In this document: positions 60,518 to 64,000 of the stretch, one piece after another
How positions within the stretch are numbered: position 1 is the stretch's first letter
Layout: every line of letters begins with the position of its first letter
Source: Acidobacteriota bacterium
GTDB lineage: Bacteria; Acidobacteriota; Blastocatellia; Chloracidobacteriales; JADJPF01
Direction: 5' to 3'
Length of the DNA: 64,000 nucleotides
NCBI GenBank assembly: GCA_016213785.1
Contig: JACQZQ010000092.1
Span: forward strand, 95,471 to 159,470
Position numbers and translations under genes: made by a program
The notes under the pieces: generated by a model
What the model saw: the letters and a program-made list of their open reading frames with translations, nothing else
Told to the model about the DNA's origin: nothing
The model's database searches: none

Positions 60518-63313
60518 TTAAATAAGTAGATTTAATTTTCTGATTTCTTGTTTAGTTTTTTCTACTACTATTTCTAGTTTGGAAAAAAGTGTTTTAGCTT
60601 CAGAAAAAGCTGATTTATGGGCTAAATCTTCGAGTTCTTTTGTTATGTTAAGTAATTCTTGTGCAGCAAGTTGTAAGGATAAATTTTTTAATTTATGTGT
60701 AGTTATACTTAATAGAACTTTATCTTGCCTAGAAATAGCTGAAACCGTTTCAGACAGAAGCTTGGCTATATTGCTAATAAACCCATTTGCTGCAACGCTT
60801 ATTACTTCTTTATCCTCCCCATATATTTCTTGAAGTTCCTGTAAGTCTATAATTAATCTGTTAGTTTTTTTATTATTTGTTTTAGTAATACTTTCATTAT
60901 TTTCAAGAAGTTTTTTAATAGTTTGAGTTAATAATTCTAGATTAAGGGGCTTATTTAAATAAGCATCTACACCTACTAGAAAGCCTTTTTCTTCATCTTC
61001 TTTTCTTACTGAAGCTGTAAGCATAATGATAGGAGTATGAGCATTAGTATTTTTTTCACGTTTACGAATTTCCTCTGTTGCCTCTAAACCGTCCATCACA
61101 GGCATTTGCAAATCCATTAAGATTAAATCAAAGGTCTCTTTTTCAAGTGCTTTAAGTGCTTCTAGACCATTATTAGCAATTTTCACTATATGCCCTCTTT
61201 TACTTAATTGCCTTAAAAAAACCATTTGATTCATCTCATCATCTTCTGTAAGCAAAATATTAAGGCTTTTTATAGAATCATTAGATGGTTTAATAGTAGG
61301 TATTTTAACAGTAGCAAATTGTTGGAATTTTTCTAAGAGTTCTTCTTGCTTAAAAGGTTTACCTAGAAATTGATTTATTCCTAAAGATTTGTATCTAAAA
61401 GCCTTTTCCCAATGTGTAAATGGTGCCATTATAACTATATGTTGTGCAAGAAAAAGCTCTTTAGCTTTATTTATTAAGGAAATATCAGCAGTATCAGCTA
61501 GGCTATGATCTAAAAGTAATATACTAGGCTGATTTTTAGTTAGTTTAATTTCTATTGCGCTTTCAAGATCTTGAGCCAAAAAATATTCCATATCCCAATG
61601 CCTAAGTAGAGATGATAGATATTTTCCATGATGAGAATGTTTTGTCACAATAAAAACAGGTCTTTTCCTTAAATTATATGTAGGGAAAGTATAAGAGGCT
61701 TCTGTTTCCATTACTTTACAGGGTACAATAAAGTGAAATATACTACCTTGATTAGGTGTACTTTCTAGCCAAATTTTTCCTTGCATTAATTTTACTAGTC
61801 TATTAGAAATAGCTAAGCCTAAGCCTGTTCCTCCATAACGTCTTGTATTAGAAGAGTCAGCTTGTTCAAAAGGTGCAAAAATCATTTCTTGTTTATCTTT
61901 AGATATTCCTATACCTGTATCTTCTATAGAAAATTGTAAATAAAAAATATAACCAGGCCTAAAATCTTTTAATGGGATTTCTTCTAGAGATTTTACTGTA
62001 ACCATTACATGCCCCTGGTCAGTAAACTTAATTGCATTTCCTACTAAATTAACTATTACTTGTTGAAGTCTAACAGGGATGGCGATTAATTTATCAGGTA
62101 AATTTATGTCTATTATTTGGATTAAATCTAGACCTTTTTTATGGGCACGCTCTGCTAAAGCTTTAAGTAAATCACTTAGGAAATTACGTAGCTCAAGAGG
62201 AGCTTCTTGGAGTCGTAATTTACCAGCTTCAATTTTAGAGAAATCTAGAATATCGTTAATAATTTCTAAAAGCATATTTGCCGAAGAACTAAGATTATTT
62301 AAGTAAAAACGCTGTTCTTGTGAAAGCTGTGTTTCTGATAAAAGGTCTGTTAGCCCAATAATTGCATTCATAGGGGTACGAATTTCATGGCTCATATTAG
62401 CTAAAAATTCTCCCTTTGCATGGCTTGCATTTTCTGCTAGCTGTTTAGCTACTTGTAATTGGCCTTGAATTTGTTCCAATTGAGTTATTTGGTTTTTATG
62501 CTCTGAGATATCACGTGCTACTTTAGAGAAACCAATAATTTTTCCAGAAAAGCTATACATTGGTGAAAGTGTAATGGATACAGGAATTAAGCGATTGTCT
62601 TTGGTTTTACGATAACATTCATAAGTAATAGCGGTTTTAAGAGTACCTAGATTTATTTCTTGTTTTTCACTTTCTGGAAGTAAAATATTTGTAAATTGTC
62701 CTATGGCTTCTTCTGGGCTATAGCCAAAAAGATTTTCTGCCCCTTTATTCCAGCTAGTAATAATGCTATCAAGAGTTTGGCTAATAATAGCATCTTTTGA
62801 AGATGTTACAATGGAGGCTAAAAAGGCTTGTTTTTCTGTTGCTAAGACTTGTTGTGTAACATTTTCACGGGCTACAACTACTCTAATAGGTACTTGGCCG
62901 CTAAATCTAGAAACACGTAAATTAAACCAAAGTTTTTCTTTTCCAGAGTTGCTAGGATAAAGAAGCTCGTAAACAGGAAGTTGGCCTCTTATTACATCTT
63001 CAATTCCTATTGCCAACAATTCGCTACGTAAATTGCCAGTAGATGTATTATTATGATTGCTATTTTTCCATAATGATAAGTAATTAGACCCAACACCACA
63101 TTTTTCTAATGTTCCAGGGCTTTCTAGGGCAAATTTTTGCCAAGCTTCATTAACAGCTAATATAAAACCTTTTTCATCAAGTACAGCTATATGTGCAGTT
63201 AAAGCATTAATAGTTTCTTGAGCAAAGCGTTCAGAATCTACTAAAAGCTTTTGAGGTTGGTTTTTAGTGTCATTTATATTTGGCTTATCATTTTGTTCTG
63301 GGTTTATGGACAT
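60518..63313 (-). CDS. Hybrid sensor histidine kinase (PAS-PAS-HisKA-HATPase-REC-REC-HPt)
   Basis: 931 aa, no membrane helix, so a cytosolic sensor. Two PAS domains (about 35-155 and 165-285, the second with WNKGAENLFGYSPEEAIG) precede HisKA with the phospho-His309 in FLANMSHEIRTPMNAIIG. The ATPase follows (DTGIGI, GGTGLGLAISNRLV). A first receiver (about 550-665) lacks the paired acids and is degenerate. The second (about 685-800) has Asp734 in LILMDLQMPVMDGLEA. A C-terminal HPt-like domain carries His873 in TTHKLKNLSLQLAA. Output partner not encoded nearby. Confidence 0.92.
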   Translation of the reverse strand: MSINPEQNDKPNINDTKNQPQKLLVDSERFAQETINALTAHIAVLDEKGFILAVNEAWQKFALESPGTLEKCGVGSNYLSLWKNSNHNNTSTGNLRSELLAIGIEDVIRGQLPVYELLYPSNSGKEKLWFNLRVSRFSGQVPIRVVVARENVTQQVLATEKQAFLASIVTSSKDAIISQTLDSIITSWNKGAENLFGYSPEEAIGQFTNILLPESEKQEINLGTLKTAITYECYRKTKDNRLIPVSITLSPMYSFSGKIIGFSKVARDISEHKNQITQLEQIQGQLQVAKQLAENASHAKGEFLANMSHEIRTPMNAIIGLTDLLSETQLSQEQRFYLNNLSSSANMLLEIINDILDFSKIEAGKLRLQEAPLELRNFLSDLLKALAERAHKKGLDLIQIIDINLPDKLIAIPVRLQQVIVNLVGNAIKFTDQGHVMVTVKSLEEIPLKDFRPGYIFYLQFSIEDTGIGISKDKQEMIFAPFEQADSSNTRRYGGTGLGLAISNRLVKLMQGKIWLESTPNQGSIFHFIVPCKVMETEASYTFPTYNLRKRPVFIVTKHSHHGKYLSSLLRHWDMEYFLAQDLESAIEIKLTKNQPSILLLDHSLADTADISLINKAKELFLAQHIVIMAPFTHWEKAFRYKSLGINQFLGKPFKQEELLEKFQQFATVKIPTIKPSNDSIKSLNILLTEDDEMNQMVFLRQLSKRGHIVKIANNGLEALKALEKETFDLILMDLQMPVMDGLEATEEIRKREKNTNAHTPIIMLTASVRKEDEEKGFLVGVDAYLNKPLNLELLTQTIKKLLENNESITKTNNKKTNRLIIDLQELQEIYGEDKEVISVAANGFISNIAKLLSETVSAISRQDKVLLSITTHKLKNLSLQLAAQELLNITKELEDLAHKSAFSEAKTLFSKLEIVVEKTKQEIRKLNLLI

Positions 63314-63525
63314 TTATCCTCCATAACTCTCTTAGTAATGTAGGTTAGTAGCATTTCTTCTACTAACCTTAGTCCTCTCAACTGGGCTTGTTTTGCTTTT
63401 CAAGCCAGCCTCTTTAGTAGCTGGTAGTTGACTTAACAGTTTATAACTAAGCTTTATAACTAAGCAAAGCTATAGGCTATCCAAAACATAAAACGATTTG
63501 ATAAAACTAGTAATTTAATTAGTGA
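63314..63525. other. Gap with hairpins and a 13-base tandem repeat
   Basis: AGGTTAGTAG (63342-63351) pairs with CTACTAACCT (63360-63369). GGCTTG (63385-63390) pairs with CAAGCC (63401-63406). TTTATAACTAAGC is repeated head to tail at 63440-63465. No gene seen. It lies between the kinase and the end of the transposon-like gene, so its far part may be the element's insertion flank. Confidence 0.5.
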
Positions 63526-64000
63526 CTAAGCTATTGAACCTCCCCCACTTAAAAATTCTATGAATTTTTTGAAGTGGGGGATTCTTCGATCTTCAGAGGC
63601 AGAAAGCAGATGCAAACTGTCTCCCACCCCGCTTCCTAAAGTACAAAGGCTACAATAGGCTCTGCAGGCGTGTTTCCGATCTTCTGTGCGAAGTGCTCTG
63701 ACGCAAGGTGATTTGCGTTTTTGGACATTTAATCCATCTGTTGCACTTTTTTCTTTGGTCACCTTTGCCTGATAAACCGCACCAGGTACAGGCTTTAACT
63801 CCTGCCCTAAGGACAAAGTTCTATGTCCTTGGATACCAGAAAACGCAGCATTAAAGTCGGTTTTCCATTCTCCGTTTACCAAGCTAGTGTGTAGAGCAAG
63901 ATAAGCTGATAACTCATCTCTAGGAGCAACAAACCCACATTTCTTACAAATATGGGTTCTTTGACTTAAAGATTTTTTCTCCCGCTCTGCACAAATACAA
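63526..64000 (-). mobile_element. 3' end of a TnpB/OrfB-type gene (IS200/IS605-like), truncated by the window edge
   Basis: The open frame enters from beyond 64000. It shows the C-terminal zinc-ribbon signature (CIC ... SLSQRTHICKKCGFVAPRDELSAYLAL), with the late catalytic Asp in PRDE. About 110 further codons have little protein character and contain the right-end structure. TnpB proteins are RNA-guided nucleases whose guide RNA (omega RNA) overlaps the 3' end of the gene. The upstream nuclease part, and any tnpA, lie outside this window. Confidence 0.8.
63534..63584 (-). repeat. Right-end hairpin of the TnpB element (probable omega-RNA 3' stem)
   Basis: On the minus strand GAATCCCCCACTT ... 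AAGTGGGGGAGGTTCAA forms a 9-10 bp stem with an inner AAATTC / GAATTT pairing. Stems of this GAATCCCC...GGGG kind ending in TTCAA mark the right ends of many IS200/IS605-like elements. TCAA at 63537-63534 would be the cleavage boundary, and the gene's stop lies a few bases beyond it in flanking DNA. The exact end is inferred. Confidence 0.6.

Overview
The window is AT-rich (roughly one third G+C by eye), has no rRNA, tRNA or CRISPR that I can see, and is densely packed with genes. It comes from a didermic (Gram-negative) bacterium: it encodes LptD, a YidC with a large periplasmic domain, and an OmpA-type lipoprotein. MenC points to menaquinone, SelA to selenocysteine use, and PilT to type IV pili. 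A zinc-ribbon/Ser-Thr kinase/ATPase/TPR protein and a REC-GGDEF protein recall Acidobacteriota, perhaps Blastocatellia. That placement is an inference from gene content, not a measured phylogeny.

Left part (1-15.4 kb): this is the conserved origin-side cluster in the classical order parB-parA-(parS)-rsmG-mnmG-mnmE ... jag-yidC-yidD-rnpA-rpmH, all on the minus strand. Two parS sites lie between parA and rsmG. Three DnaA-box-like 9-mers lie between mnmG and mnmE. The ancestral mnmE-jag link is broken by a type II restriction-modification locus (methylase on plus; control protein and a frameshifted nuclease on minus) and by a 1221-residue kinase. Gene direction switches at the AT-rich gap after rpmH (15.4-15.86 kb), where dnaA would be expected but is absent.

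Middle part (15.8-43.6 kb): an unknown protein and an unusual PilT with a duplicated N-terminal domain come first, then a zinc-site URO-D-family protein. A minus-strand block follows (HyuA-like, small protein, SDR). Next are a penicillin-acylase-family hydrolase, a DinB-like protein and an RlmI-like methyltransferase. A tight run ubiD-REC/GGDEF-selA-M19 dipeptidase-zinc-ribbon protein follows. Then come a solitary bacterial-microcompartment shell gene, a ResB-like protein, an amino-acid permease with an aminotransferase, and typA. A convergent unknown gene and lptD close this part.

Right part (43.9-64 kb): gamma-carbonic-anhydrase-like protein, hisS, a Uma2-type nuclease, a membrane protein, aspS, an OmpA lipoprotein, and two small enzymes or domains. 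The clearest functional unit is a fatty-acid beta-oxidation cluster: TetR regulator, acyl-CoA synthetase, HCDH-ECH fusion, thiolase and acyl-CoA dehydrogenase. A FadR-type inverted repeat (TGAATGA-N4-TCATTCC) sits just upstream of the regulator. The window ends with menC, a hybrid histidine kinase, and the 3' end of a TnpB-type (IS200/IS605-like) element with its right-end hairpin.

No wholly new system is proven here. The best leads are the lone shell protein with an altered pore loop, the PilT with a degenerate extra N-domain plus its unknown partner, the split restriction nuclease with a palindromic operator, and the extended parS palindrome.
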